Shown here: positions 24,584-37,700 of the stretch, piece by piece
Layout: every line of letters begins with the position of its first letter
Numbering within the stretch: the stretch's first letter is position 1
DNA from: Nocardiopsis alborubida
GTDB taxonomy: Bacteria; Actinomycetota; Actinomycetes; Streptosporangiales; Streptosporangiaceae
NCBI RefSeq assembly: GCF_012396365.1
Contig: NZ_JAAXPG010000025.1
Span: 1-64,000, forward strand
Direction of reading: 5' to 3'
Length of the DNA stretch: 64,000 nt
Translations under genes and position numbers: made by a program
Notes under the pieces: generated by a model
Database searches by the model: none
Told to the model about the DNA's origin: nothing
What the model saw: only the letters and a program-made list of their open reading frames with translations

Positions 24584-24976
24584 TCACTCCAGGTCTCGCG
24601 GGGAGAAGCCCAGTGCGCGCAGGGCCTCCTCGACGTCCACCTCGCCGCGCAGCACGGCGGACGCGTCGACGCCTTCGGGGGAGGCGAAGTCGTACGCCTG
24701 CACGGCCCGCTCCGCCATCCGCCGCTGGGCGCGGGCGATCACCTCGACGATCGTAGCCGACAGCTCTGCGGCGGCCATGCCCCGGTACCCGTCGGTGTGG
24801 AACACGAGCCCGGCGAGGTCACCGGTCGCGTCGACCTCCGCGGTCACCAGCCGGTTCCTGGACGTGGCCTCCTCGGTCTCCGACTCCAGGCCCTCGCCCG
24901 CCTCCATGAGCTCCCTCAGTGTCGTATCGAGCCGCCGCAGTTCGGCTTCCATCTGCTCCCGTATCGGTGAACTCAT
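24584..24976 (-). CDS. YbaB/EbfC-family protein
   Basis: The 130-residue protein has the YbaB layout: an N-terminal coiled-coil helix (MEAELRRLDTTLRELMEAGE), a central sheet with the TAEVDATGDLAGLVF segment typical of the family, and a C-terminal helix (AELSATIVEVIARAQRRMAE). Classical YbaB proteins bind DNA, but actinobacteria carry diverged copies next to WXG100 genes and secreted polymorphic toxins, where they are thought to belong to the export module. That context applies here. The ATG at 24976 is preceded by GAAGGAGATCC. Confidence 0.85.
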   Translation of the reverse strand: MSSPIREQMEAELRRLDTTLRELMEAGEGLESETEEATSRNRLVTAEVDATGDLAGLVFHTDGYRGMAAAELSATIVEVIARAQRRMAERAVQAYDFASPEGVDASAVLRGEVDVEEALRALGFSPRDLE

Positions 24977-25749
24977 GCCTTCAGGATCTCCTTCAAGGTT
25001 TTACTCAGGTCGTTCACGACAGGGACGGCCCGTGGAAGCGCGCTGCCGACGGCACTCCGGACGGCGGCCGGAACACCACCCGGCCCCGCTGTTGCGCGGC
25101 GGCGCCCCGGACACCCGCCGAGCACCGCCGGCGCGACCGCCCCGGGGCCGGGGGAAACCGACACGCCGGAGATCCGGTCTCGGTCACGCAGCCCAACGCG
25201 ACAAAGGACACCGCACCGGCACGCCTTCCGAATGGGATGGAGAACTCCGTTCGCGGTCGGTTCCCACCCGGCCTCCCGAGTGGGCGGTGCCGCCCCGCCC
25301 CGGGAGGTCGGAGGCGCTCCCGGGCCGGCCCCGGCCAGCGATCCCGGTAGCCGTGGTCAGGCCGGGTCCCGACAGGAGGCCCTCCCCCGGCGACGCACAC
25401 CTGAGAAAGGAACAGGAAAGCGATCACGGGCAACAGAACAGGGGAAGGAGGAAGGGTGGATCACCGCACGGGACCGGGCCGCCCCGGCGAATCATTCCCC
25501 TCCGCCCGACACAACAGGTACCGCACCGGGTGAGGTGAATGCAACCCGCGGAGTCGTGACTATACATAGGGGTCATCCCCCTCCGCATTCGGCACCCGAT
25601 CGGAAAAGCCCGGAAACACGGACGCAACAAAATCCCGCGTCCGCACCCGCGGAACACCTCGAAACCAGAGGGGCGGGTTCCACTCCTGCGCGCGATGATG
25701 TTACCTTTACCCTCGCTTCAGATGCGCGTGGTGGGGAAAGGGGTCGGGA
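24977..25749. other. Divergent promoter region of the toxin island
   Basis: These 773 bases separate the YbaB gene from the giant toxin gene and hold no supportable gene. A possible promoter toward the toxin is TATACATAG at 25561-25569 with a weak upstream element, giving a leader of about 180 bases; a purine-rich stretch lies at about 25401-25458. GGAAAGGGGTCGGGA directly before 25750 is the probable toxin ribosome site. Confidence 0.4.
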
Positions 25750-28700
25750 ATGCTGTTCGACCCCCAGAAAATGGGTGACTCAGCACACGATTTCGTCAAA
25801 GTGGTGCTGGGCATCGACCTTCCCCGGGCCAGCGCACCGGCCATGCGCGCCGCTTCGGAGGTCTACGACCTCCTCGACAAGCAACTGCACGAGCTCTCCG
25901 ACGTCATGGACACGACGCGCACCAACGTCCGGAGGCACTTCGGCGGAGCGGCCTCCGACTACTACAACCGCTCCCTGGCCGCCTTCACCAGCGGCGACAG
26001 GGACTACATCGGCAACGCGGCGAGCACGAGCCGCATGCTCTCGACCGAGCTGCGCAAGGCGGCGGCGAACGTCGACTACATGGTGGCGATGGTCTGGGTC
26101 CAGGTGGCCCAGCTCATCGCCGAGATCACCTGGGCCATCGCGACGGCCAAGTTCACCTTCGGCGCCTCCCTGAAGTGGATCCCGGTCTTCAAGGCGATCC
26201 GGAGCCTGGCCATCCGGCGTCTCATCGCCTGGTTCCTCGTCACCGTTCCGAGTCACCAGGTCGTCAGCCAGGTCTTCGCGAGCTTCGGCGCGCTGATCCA
26301 GCGCGTCCAGATCGCCAACGGCGACCGGGACGGGTTCGACAAGCGCTTGGCGCACGACGCGCACGTGGGGGCCGTGATCGAGGGGCTCGTCTCCGCCGGC
26401 ATCTCCGGGGGTGTCGGAGCGTTCGTCAGCAGCGGTTTCGCGAACGCCTTCAGTCGCAGCATGGACGACCTGCGCGGTCTGCCGGACCCCGTGCCCCCGC
26501 CACAGGTCAAAAACGGCGTGCCGGACCCCGTGCCCCCGCCGCAGGTCAAAAACGGCGTGCCGGACCCCGTACCCCCGCCGAGCACGCTCAACGACGACCT
26601 CGCCGACCTCTTCACCCGCCACCGGGACGAGATGCTGGTCCCGTTCCACCCCAACTCCCCCACCGGGGCGCGCTCCTGGGACAACGCGGTCGAACAGAAC
26701 GCGTTCCGCGCGGAGGTGGCGGACGTGTTCCAGCGCTCCTTCGCCGAACGCATGGGCGCCGACCAGGCGCGACGGCTGGGCGACGACTACGCCGACACCC
26801 TGATCCGCTCGTGGGGCGACCCGGACCTGGGCTCCCGGCTCTCCCGGACGATCGGCGACCGGTTGCCCCCGCCCCTGCGCGAGCACCTGTCCGACGTCCC
26901 GCAGAACCTCGCCGGAACACTGCACCAGAGCGCGCAGGGCTTCCTGCCCTACGTGCGGGGCCTGGGACTGGGCGCGGGGACCGGGGCCGCGGAGGGCTTC
27001 CTCAGCGAGGGCCTGGGCAGTCTCGCCAGCGGCCAGGGGTTCGTCGTCACCCCCTGGTCCGCCACGTCCGGCGCGACCATGAACACGGCCCACCAGCTGA
27101 CCACCGACTCGGCGCTGGCGGGCATCGACGCGCTCAGCGGCCCCGGCGGCACCCTCCTTCCGCCCGACCTCCCCCCGCCCCCGGAGCCGGAGCGGCCCGA
27201 CCGGGCCGAGGGGGACCCGGTACGGGGCGCGGCTCCCACGGTGTGGCCCGCCGCCGGAGACGGCGGTGGGAGGCCCACGTCCGCCGACGGTCCCGACGCC
27301 CCCGACACCACCGTCGTACCGCCCGTCGGCGTCGATGAGCCCGCCCCGGTACGGGGTGACGGAGACGGAACGCACGACGGCGGGGACGAAGCCCCGGCGA
27401 GCGGCACGGACGCGCACCGCCCCGGCGGCTCCCCGGCCGCCGGAGACCAGGGCGCCCCTGCGGCCCGGAGGCAGCAGGACCACGGCCCGGACGGGGCCGA
27501 CGGCGCGGACGCGCACGGGCCCGGGAACCCCTCCGAGCGGGTCACCGGGACGCCGGAGACTCCGGCCGCCCGGGCTGCGCGGAACCACGACCCGGACGGG
27601 GCGGACCACACCGACGCCTACCGTCGAGGAGACACCCCCGGTCCGCTCACCGGTGATTATGACGCCACGGGAGCCGGGGCTTCCCGGGACCGGACCCCGG
27701 CGCCCCCGCACGAGGAGGGAACCGAGGTCCCCCCACCGGCCCCGGCCGCCGTGACGCCCCCGGTCGGCGCCGACCGCGCCGCGCCGCCGCAGGGTACGGC
27801 TCCCCCGGGCCGCCCGTCCGGCGAGGCGGGCCAGCCGTCCCGCCCGGGAGCACAGGAGACGACGCGGTCCGATCCGGAACCGGCCCCCGCCGGAGAGGCC
27901 GGTCCCGAGCGGAACGACTCCCCCTCCCCCGTCACCGCGGAGTCCCCCGACCCGGCCGACATCCGGGAGATCGCGGCCCCGCCGACGGCCGCCCCCTCCG
28001 GGAGCGCGTCCCCGTACTCGTTCGACGCCTCGCTGAACCCCGTCGACGGCGTCCCGGACACCCCGGGCGAAGCCGACGACAACTCCTCCCTCGGCGACAC
28101 GGACTCCGACGCGTCGTCGCTGTTCGACGACGCCGCCTCCGAAACGTCGAGTCTGGACACCGCGTGGTCGGACGCCGAGGACGCGCCGCCCGTCGAGGCC
28201 GCCGCCTCGCACCCGGCCGTGAAGGACGCGAAGGCTCCGGAGGGCGTTCCCGGCATCCCGGACGCGGCTCCCGGGTCCGGCCTCCTGGCCTTCCCCGTGA
28301 CCGAGAGCGGTCCGGCGGGGCGCGTTCCCAGCGCTCCCGCCCTCTCGGACGGACCGGTCCCGGAGACCGTGCGCACCGACCCGCAGACACCCCCGCCCGG
28401 TGCGGCCGTCCCCTCCGCGGACCGCCACGACGCCATCCGGAGCACCGGGGACGCCGATGCGACCGGAGGGTCCGGAACCGGACGTGACACCGTCCGCGAC
28501 CAGGGCGGCGACGGTGCTCCTCCGGCCCGCTCCGGCACCGGTCCCACACCGTCCGAGGAGGACTCGCCCGGGAGCGCGCCCCCGGAGACGGACAGCGGCG
28601 AGTCGGCACCCGCCGCCGACCCCGCGGACGCACGAGCCGATCGCGCCGCGGACCTGGTCGCGCAGGCCCGACGGCACCTGGATGACGGGGACGTCGCGCG

Positions 28701-31700
28701 GGCGCGGGCGGTGGGCGCGGACATCCAGAACCTGCTCGCCCCGCGGCCCGACGACGGCTCCCCGCAGAACCCCTCCGTGCGCAGGGCCCGCACCCTGGCG
28801 CTCGGGCTGGTCTTCACCCTGTCCGACCCGGCGAACCCGCGGGTTCCCGCCGCCCCGGACGCCTTCCCTGCGGACAAGGCCGAGGACGCCGCCACACTCC
28901 TGGGGGGCGTCGAACGCAACCTCCGGGACCGCCACGACCCGGCGCGTGCACGGCTCTGGCTCCCGGGCGGCAGCCTGACCACGCAGTACGTCCGCGACAC
29001 CCTGCCCTCCGCTCCTTGGGCGAGCGCGACGCGGAACAGCGGGGCGCCGGTAGCGGGCTCTGGGGACGCCGCGCGCGCCGCCGAGGCCACGGCGCCCGAC
29101 ACGGCCGAGGGCACGCCGGCCCCCACGCGGAGCGCGGACGCGGACGCGCCTGCGGCACCGCCCGCTCCCGGACCCGAGCGCGCGGCGGACAGCGGCTCCG
29201 ACACCCCCGCGAAGACGCGCACCGACCCCGCCGTCTCCGGGATCGACCCGAGGGCCGACGCCCGCGCCGCGTCGGTCCTGGACCGCCTGCCCGAACTCAC
29301 CCGGGCCCTCGCGGACAACGACGTCCCCAGGGCGCGGGCGCTGGGCGCCGAGTTCTGGAGATCACTGCGACCGGTCGGCGGTCCGGTCCCGGAGAACCGC
29401 TCCATCCGCGAGGCGCGCACGCTCGCGCAGGCACTGGTGTACGTCCTCTCCGACCCCTCCGACAGGCGCGTCCCGCTGAGCGGCGGGTCCATCCCTCCCG
29501 AACGCGTCCGGGACGCCGAGGTCCTGGCCCGCGGTATCGGCCGCCACCTCCGGGACCGCCACGACCCGGTCCGCGCCCGGCTCTGGCTGCCCGGCGGGCG
29601 GCTCACGACGGACTACGTCCGCTACGCGATGCAGGACCCCGCGGACCGGGGCCCCTCCCCCTACGGCGCACCGGCCCCGGTGACGACCGTGAACACGGCG
29701 CTGGTGGACGGCGACGGAGACGCACCGGCCCCGCAGGGACGGTCCGGGGAATCGTCGACGCCGGACCGGACCGGGGACCCCGGACCGCGCGCGACGGACG
29801 CGGACACCGAGACCCCGCCGGCCCCGCTCTCCCCCTCCGAGGCCGAAACCGTGGCGCAGCGGGCCCGCGAGACGGCGGAGAACGCCCTGGGCCTGGCGCG
29901 CGGGGCCGCGGACCGGGTGTCCGCGGCGGCCCGGACGGCGGCCGACGCCGCCACCGGGACCGCGGACGCCGTGACCGCCGCCGAACAGGCCGCCCGGGCG
30001 CGCGAGGAGACCGCCCGCGCGGCCGGAGCGGCGCGGGACGCGGCGCGCCTGGCCGCCGAGGCCGCCCGCGCGACGTCCGCCGCCCTCGACCGTGCCGAGC
30101 AGGCGGTCCGGGAGACGGCTCCGGACACGGACGCCCACCGCGCCGCCGCCGACGCCGAGGCCGCCGTCCGCGCCCGTCACGAGGAGACGGTGCGGCTGCG
30201 GGAGGGGGCGCAGCGCCACGCGCGGGACGCCGACGCCGCGTTCCGCGACGCCGCCGCGACCGCGGACGGCGCCCTGACGGCCGTCTCCAGCCGCGTCGCC
30301 GGGGAAGCCGAGCGGACCGCGGCCGCGACCGAGCGCGCAACCACCGGAGCCGCCAACGCCCTGCGCGTCACGCGCGAGGCCGCGGACCGGGCCGCGCGGG
30401 CGGCGCGGGACGCGGCCGACGCGGACGACACCGCGGCCGCCGTCACCGCGGCGGAACAGGCCGTGCGGGAACGGGACACCGCCGCCAACGGGGCCGGATC
30501 GGTGCGGTTGGCCGCGGACCAGGCCGAGGGGTTCGCCGGTCGGACCGCCGCGTCGGTCGCGCTGGCGGAGCGGATCGCCCGGGCGGCCGCCCCCGGCACG
30601 GACGCCCACCGCACCGTCACGGGCGACGAGGCGGCCGTCCGGTCCGGTCGCGACCGGGCGGACCGGCAGCGGGCCGAGGCGCGGGCGCGCGTGGAGGAGG
30701 CCGCCACCGCACGCCACGGCTCCACCACCGCGGCCGTGGAAGCCCTCACCGCGGCCGCGCACCGCGCGGCGTCCGACTCCGCCGGTACCCGGATGGCGGC
30801 CGACGACGCCTACCGGCGGTCCGGGATCGCGCGGAACCGGCTCGCGCGGGCGGAGGACGCCGTCCGGACCGCGGTCCTGGCCGACACCGCGAGCCCCCGC
30901 CGTCCGCAGGAGTCCCGGGACGCGGTCCGGCGCCTCACCGATGCCGTCGGTGAGGCGCGGGAGGCCGCGGACTCCGCGCTGCGGGCGCGTACCGACGCGG
31001 AGGCCTCCGCGGGGTCCGCGCGCGTCGCCGGCACCGCCGCCGCCCTGGACTCCCTGGGCCGGGCGTCCGCCGCGCTGCGTTCAGCCCCGGACAGCGCCCA
31101 TCCGGCGGCCACGCGGGTCGAGGCGGACCTGCGGCGGACGGACGCACTGGTGGGGGGCGCCCGCGACCTGCTCGGACGCACCGCGCAGGACCTCGCCGAC
31201 GCCCGGCGCCACGCGCAGGACACCGTGCTCTCGGCCGAACGCGCCGAGGCGCTGCTCCCCTCGGACCTGCCGTCGGCGTCCCGCCTGCGCGAGAAGACGG
31301 ACGCCCGGTACGACCTGGACTACCTCGTCACCTCGCGGCTGAGCGGCCCCGACCGCCTGTTCACCAGGGCGGTCCACCAAGCGGTCGCGGGCATCGTCGG
31401 ACAGCGGATCGCCGACCCGCCGCCCGATCTCCCCCGGCTGGTGGACGCGGCCCTGAACCGGGTGGCGCACGAACACGGCATGTCCGCCTTCTTCGCGCCC
31501 GGGGGCCGGGAGATCACCGTCACCGATCCCGGGGCGGACGGCGCCGTCCCCAGGTCCTGGACCGTCCGGGTCTCGCTGGCGTCCGAGGACCCCGCCGGGT
31601 ACCGGCACCTGGACGTCGAGCACCGGAAGTCGGGAGCGCCCCTGGAGTCCCGGGAGGAGGAGCGCAGCCGCTCCGCCACCACCGGGGGCTCATCGTCCTA

Positions 31701-34700
31701 CGACCCGCGCCGTATCCTCGCGGCGCGTTTCACGGGAAGCCCGCTGCTGCTCGGCGACGTCACCGGGTCCGCGGCGGGACCGTGGGTGACGGCCGGCGGC
31801 AGCTTCTCCCGCGGGCAGCGCGCGGCGTCCCACGGCGGGACGACCACCGCCGCCTCCAAGATCGAGTACACGACCTTCGCCAAGCCCGAGTTCTACGCCA
31901 ACGACCTGCGAGTGTGGGCCGAGGTGACCGCGCGGCCGGAAGGGGACGGGACGGCGCCCGCCGCGGGCGGAACCAGCGGGAGGGACACCGGTGAGGCCCC
32001 TGCGCCCGCCGTGGACCTCCCCGTCGGCTCCTCGGTGATCCGTGACGGCATGGTGTTCACCCTGGCCGGCGAGGTCCAGGGGCGGCCCGACGGGATGCCG
32101 GGGCGCATCGACCTCGCCCCGGGCGCCGGGGAGGGGGACGGCCCCGGCCGCCGGCCCCGCAACCTCGGCCCGACGGGCGGTCTGCCCATCGCCGTCCACA
32201 GCGTCACGCCGAACGCCCCGGACGGGAGGGGCCCGGCGCACACCGACCTGGGCTCCTGGGTCGCCGACTACCTGGTTTCCGACGCCTACCGGCTGAACAG
32301 GGAGGCGACCAGCGAGAACACCGCGGTCCAGTGGATGAAGGACCTCACCGGGCCGGGCACCGGCCAGGACATCGCGCGGTGGCAGCACGAGATTCGACAC
32401 GTCCTCGACAACGACTCCTTCCAGGAGTACCTCCCCCACCTGGACCGGGGTCCGGTCACCGTGAGCGCCTCCCACCCCCGCCTGGGCGAGGTGATGATGG
32501 AGTTCTCCGCGAGGCCGCGCGACTACCGGATCAAGGACCACAGCCCGCTGATCGACGACGCGACCTTCAAGGAGAGCGTCAAGGACGGCACCAGCCTCAC
32601 CCAGAGCCGCAACACGAGCTTCACCCTGACGGGGGGGACCGGTTTCGGCCTGGTGGCCGAGCTCCCCTCCGGAGGAACCCTGCGTGTCAACGCCCCCCAT
32701 GTGGAGGCCACCTGGTGGCAGTCGCTGCACTCCGAGAGCCACAACGCCTCCGGCTCGGGCGAGCACCGGTCCCTCAGCCGCTACGTCTCCTCCACGGAGA
32801 GGTTCGCCGCCTACGAGGCTTCCCACGACCTGTTCGTCCACGTCCAGGGCGAGGCGGCGCCCCACCACTTCACCGTCACCGGTGTGGAGCTGCTCCCCGG
32901 CGAGACCGCGGGCCGGCTGGACCGGGCGGCACGGGGCGAGGGGCCCGCCGACAGCGGGGGCGAGGGCGAGCGGCGCCCGCCCTTCCCGCACCTGGACACC
33001 GAAAACCCCGTCCACTTCCGGGGGTCCCACTTCCTCGGCCTGGAGTGGAGCTCTCCCGCCCCCGGCGACGGGAGCGACGGGGACTCCGACGGCTCCCGGG
33101 GGACCGGGGCCCCGGACACCTCCGGGGCATCGGCACCGCCGGTCACGTCGGACGACCGGCGCGGCGTCCTGGACCGGTACCTGGACGACGTGCTGGCCGG
33201 GATCGCACGCGAGCACCCTGGCCTGGTCATCCCCGAACTGGCCCGCGACCGGAACACCTACGCCCGCAGGCCCGGACGGGAGGAGGCCTCCTACTTCGAG
33301 CGTTCGTTCCGTGAGCGCTGGGGGTTCCGCCGCTCCTACGACACCGCCTACAAGAACACGATGCTGGTGCGCGACACCCTCCAGAGCACCCTGGGCAAGG
33401 ACGGCCTCGAAAGGCTCGCCCGCCCCGGGGAGGGCCTGCCCGTCCGGCTCCGGGAGTCGGCGACGGTGGACCCGACCCTGATGGCGAGGCTGAAGGAGTT
33501 CCTCCGCCCGAACACGGTCACCGTCCGGCTGCACGCGGAGTTCGGCCGGCTGTCCCACGACGGGAAGAGCACCGCCGAGACGGGCCTTCGGGTGCGCGGC
33601 ACCGCCTCGGCCTCCACCGAGTCCGCGACCGGGAGCGCGTTCACCCTCGCCGTCTCCGCGGGTTCGGGCATGGTGCGCTCGGCCGAGGGCGACGCCCGCG
33701 GGTTCGCCCGGCTGCTCGGCGGGTTCATGGCCTCGATGGGCTGGAACCGGGTCGACCACTTCGACGCGGCGTACGGCCTGGAGCACAAGTCCGACGCCCG
33801 CCTGTTCTTCCCCGAGGGCTCGGACCGGTGGAGCGGCGAGGTGGTGCTCAGCGCCCGCCTGCACGACCACGACGCCGATGAGCAGGCCCGCGGCACCAGC
33901 CGGGGGACGGACCTGCTGGACAGGCCCATCAAGGCCGCCTACTCCGTGGTCACGCCCACCACCGTCGGCGACAACCTGGTCTCCGCGCGGCCGGAACCGG
34001 GGCAGGCCGACCGGGAGCGGTCGGAACTGACCCCCGAAGAGGCCCGGGAGATGCTCGACCCCCGTCCGGGGCGCCGCGACTCCCCCGGGGAGGACGCCCC
34101 GGGCGCCGAGGACGGGGCCGCGCCGTCCGAGGGGACCGCCCGGACCTCCGGGGCGGAGGGGGAGGCCCCCGCCGACCCGCCGACCGACAACACGCGTGTC
34201 CTGCTGGACCACGGCGCGATCATCGAGCACGTCAACCCCCTGCTCCGGGAGGCGGGCGACACGGGACCGGGCCGCAACCTCCTGCGCCGCACCCTCGACG
34301 TGTTCTCCCGTCCGCGCCGGTTCTGGTCGGACGGGGGGCGGATGAAGCTCTCCTCCTTCCTGGACGGCGTCGGCGGATCGGCCCTCCTCGCCAACCTCGT
34401 GTCCCCCACCGCGGTGGCCTCCGATCCCGCCTCCTTCGCGGAGTCGGGCCGCCGCAGGCGGATCGAGATGCGGGGCACCTGGCTGTCCCCCAACGACATG
34501 CGGGCCACCGGGGTCACCAAGGTCACGGTCGGCGAGATCACCGACCTGAGGCTGACCAAGGCACAGGTCACCGTCCAGGCCGAGACGTCGTCGACGGCGT
34601 CCGCCGCCGTCACCAGGATCAGCGGCTTCTTCGCCCGCTTCACGGGCTTCGCCGGTGGGACCACCAACTCCATCGAGGAGGGCGGGGCCGAATCCGGCGC

Positions 34701-37700
34701 CGACCGGTCCACCGCCGACGGCATCATCCCCATGGCCGGTCCCTCCCACATCAGGAGCTTCCTCCGCCGCGGCGAGACGACGGACTCCGGGGTCTCCTCC
34801 GCCTCGGGGCTCCTCCTGCTGCCCAAGGCGGCGGCCGTCTACGCCTTCACCGCCGCGGGCGCGATCGCGCAGGCGTGGGAGTTCAAGAAGCACCGCGGCC
34901 TCAACCTCCCCAACTGGTGGACCCACAGGTACGCCGGGTGGAGGGCCCGGGTCGACGACCTCGTCTCGGGCTACATCACCGCCCGCGACGCCGAACAGGC
35001 CGGCGTCATCACCGACGCCGTGACCCACGGGGACGACGGCGCGCCCGAACCCTCGACCCAGGCCAACCCCGCACCACCGCCCCACGCCCGCGTCCGCGCC
35101 GGATTCGACAGCGCGGGCAGGCAGGCCCTCCCCGTCGACCCGGCCCGCGCCGTGGACGCGCTGGAGACGAGGCTTCGCGCCCACGGGCTCACCCTCAGCC
35201 GCGGGGGCAAGGAGCGCCTGCTCGTGACCCTCTCCGAGCAGCTGGGGACCGCGACGGACGCGCTCCCGCCCGTTCCCGTCAACGTGGTGTCGACGGACCG
35301 CAACGCCCACTTCTCCAAGCCCGCGCGGGTCCTGGTGAAGTTGGACAGGACCAACCCCCGGGTGGACTACGTCACCTCGGCCGCCGCCACCGTCGAGGCC
35401 CACTCCTGGCAGGCCGAGCACTCGCACGAGGACTCCCGGCAGGCCTCGCACACCACGGGCCTGGACTTCGTCCCCTGGCAGCCCAGCGGCACGAACGGCG
35501 GCAGCGACCGGCCGCCGGACAGCAGCCTCCTCTTCGTCTCGCCCGCCGCTGGGGCCGGTGGAACCCGGAACGCGTCCGAGGGGTTGTCCTCGTCCGCGGA
35601 GACCACCCACACCATCGTGATGGAGTCCTCCGGCCCCTACGTGAAGATGACGGAGGACGCGTCCCTGACCCTGACCATCGAGGTCGACGGCGACGGGCTC
35701 GTGCCCACCGCGGGGGTCAGGCGGGGGGAGAGGGCGCCGTACCTGGAGTACAAGTCGCCGGTCGTGGAGACGGCGACGGTGGACGGAGGACGGATACGCA
35801 CCTTCCACCTGGGTTCGTCGCTGGACTTCACCCCGCCCGCGGCGCCCGCCGCACCGCTGGACACGGTGCCCGCGCCTCCCACCGCCACCCCCCGCGCGGG
35901 CGACACCCTCGCGGGCGCCCTCACCACCGCCACCGGGGAGCTCGCCCCGCCTCCGGACGCACTGCGCGACGCCGTCATCATGCCCACCGCCGTCCACGGA
36001 CCCGACCTGCGCGACACCGCGCTGCGGACCGTCGCCGCGTCGCTCGGCTGGGAGCCCCCGGCCGCCCCCGACTTCGGAGGCGACCCGACCGCCGAGCAGC
36101 TCGACCAGCTCCGCGCCCACCACGCCCGCGCCACCGACGACGCCCGCCGCCACATCGCCGACCGCCTCGAACTCGACCCCCGCTACACCCCCATCGACAA
36201 CTCCCTCAACCCCGTGGCCCTCAAGGGCCTCCTCTCGCACAACCTCGGCCGCCCCTCCGGTACCGACATCCTGCGGATCGGGCGCACCCAGTGGCGTGTC
36301 GCCGCCACCCCCGACTTCACCGGCGCCCGTATCGTCACCGCGCGCCCCGACGCCAGGCTCGTCCACAAGGAGGCCGAAGGGCGGAGCGTCTCCCACAGCC
36401 GCTCCCAGGGCGGCGGAACCACCGCCACCACGGCCTTCCGGCCCACCGGCCACCACACCGTGGACCCCGACGACAACGACCGCAACGCCTACCTCACCGG
36501 CTCCGGGGAGGCCACGGCGCGCACCATCACCGGTGACTCGCCCACGGGCGACGGCCTGGCCAGCGGAGAGCCCTCCGACATGGAGCGCCAGCGGCTCGGC
36601 ACCGCCTACCTGGTGGAGTTCGACACCACCTGGACCACCGGCGCCCGAACCGAGGAGAAGGCGTTCTTCGGTGGCACCGTCCCCCGGCAGTTCACCTCCC
36701 ACCACACCAACAGGACCAGCGCCTGGATCTCCCGGAGCGACGCCGTAGCCCTGGGCGTCCTCACCTCCGAACAGGCAGACGCCGCCGAAGCGCCCATCAC
36801 CGCCGAGTACGACGCCGCCAAGGCCATGGCCGACGCCGAGGCCGCCTACACCGAGCAGCGCGCCAAACTCCCCGCACTGGTCAAGGCCTACCTCGACGCG
36901 TACAAGGCCCACGCCGCCGACCCCACACCCGCGAACCGCGCGGCCCTCGACGACGCCCGCACCGCCTACGGAACCCAGACCACCGCCTACCGGACAGCCC
37001 TGGGCGCCTACAACGACGCCGTGACTGCCTGGACCACCGCGACCAACGCCACCGCCGCCCACCTCGCCGATATCACCCCGCCCGACGCCCCGCCGCCGGC
37101 GGCCCCCCGTTCCACACCCAGCGCGCCGCTGGAGGAGCAGCTCCGCCCGGTGTTCGGCCTCACGCCCCGGGAGGCTCCGGCCGCGCCCGACCCGAGCGGC
37201 ACGACGACGGAACCGGACTCGCGCACCCCGGCCCCCGCGGCCGGGCCGCCGCACCCGGGGACCACCTCCCGCACGACCGTCTTCGCCATGACCGACATCG
37301 CCGGAGAGGTGCGGGATCCGGACGGGGACGGCACCGGGATGAGCGGCGCCGACCTCGACTCCCTTGCCCGCGGACTGGGGCTGACGGACACCGACGACCC
37401 CGCCGGGTCCGGGACGATCCGCCGACTGCCCACCGGCGCCGAAACCGACCGCTACGGCACCCTCCTGCACGACCCCGCCTACAACCCCAACACCTTCGAC
37501 GCCCTCCCCACCGCGACCCAGGACGCCGTCTCCGCCTACACCCGCTCCTCCTGGCTCAACCGCTTCGCTCGCCTGAACCCGCTCGACGAAGCGACCGTGC
37601 AGGCCGAACTGGACCGCATCCGCGACCAGAGCCGACCCCACCCCGGATGGCAGGTCTACGAGATCGGCGACGGCCGCTGGCCCGACCTGACACAACTACG

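Noticed and set aside
25561..25620. Riboswitch in the toxin leader
   Set aside because: Purine-rich and GC-rich stretches are present but I could not build any known riboswitch fold from them.
31690..37695. 2,001-codon open frame on the minus strand
   Set aside because: Gly/Val/Gly-rich composition without domains, wholly inside the toxin gene; a shadow frame.
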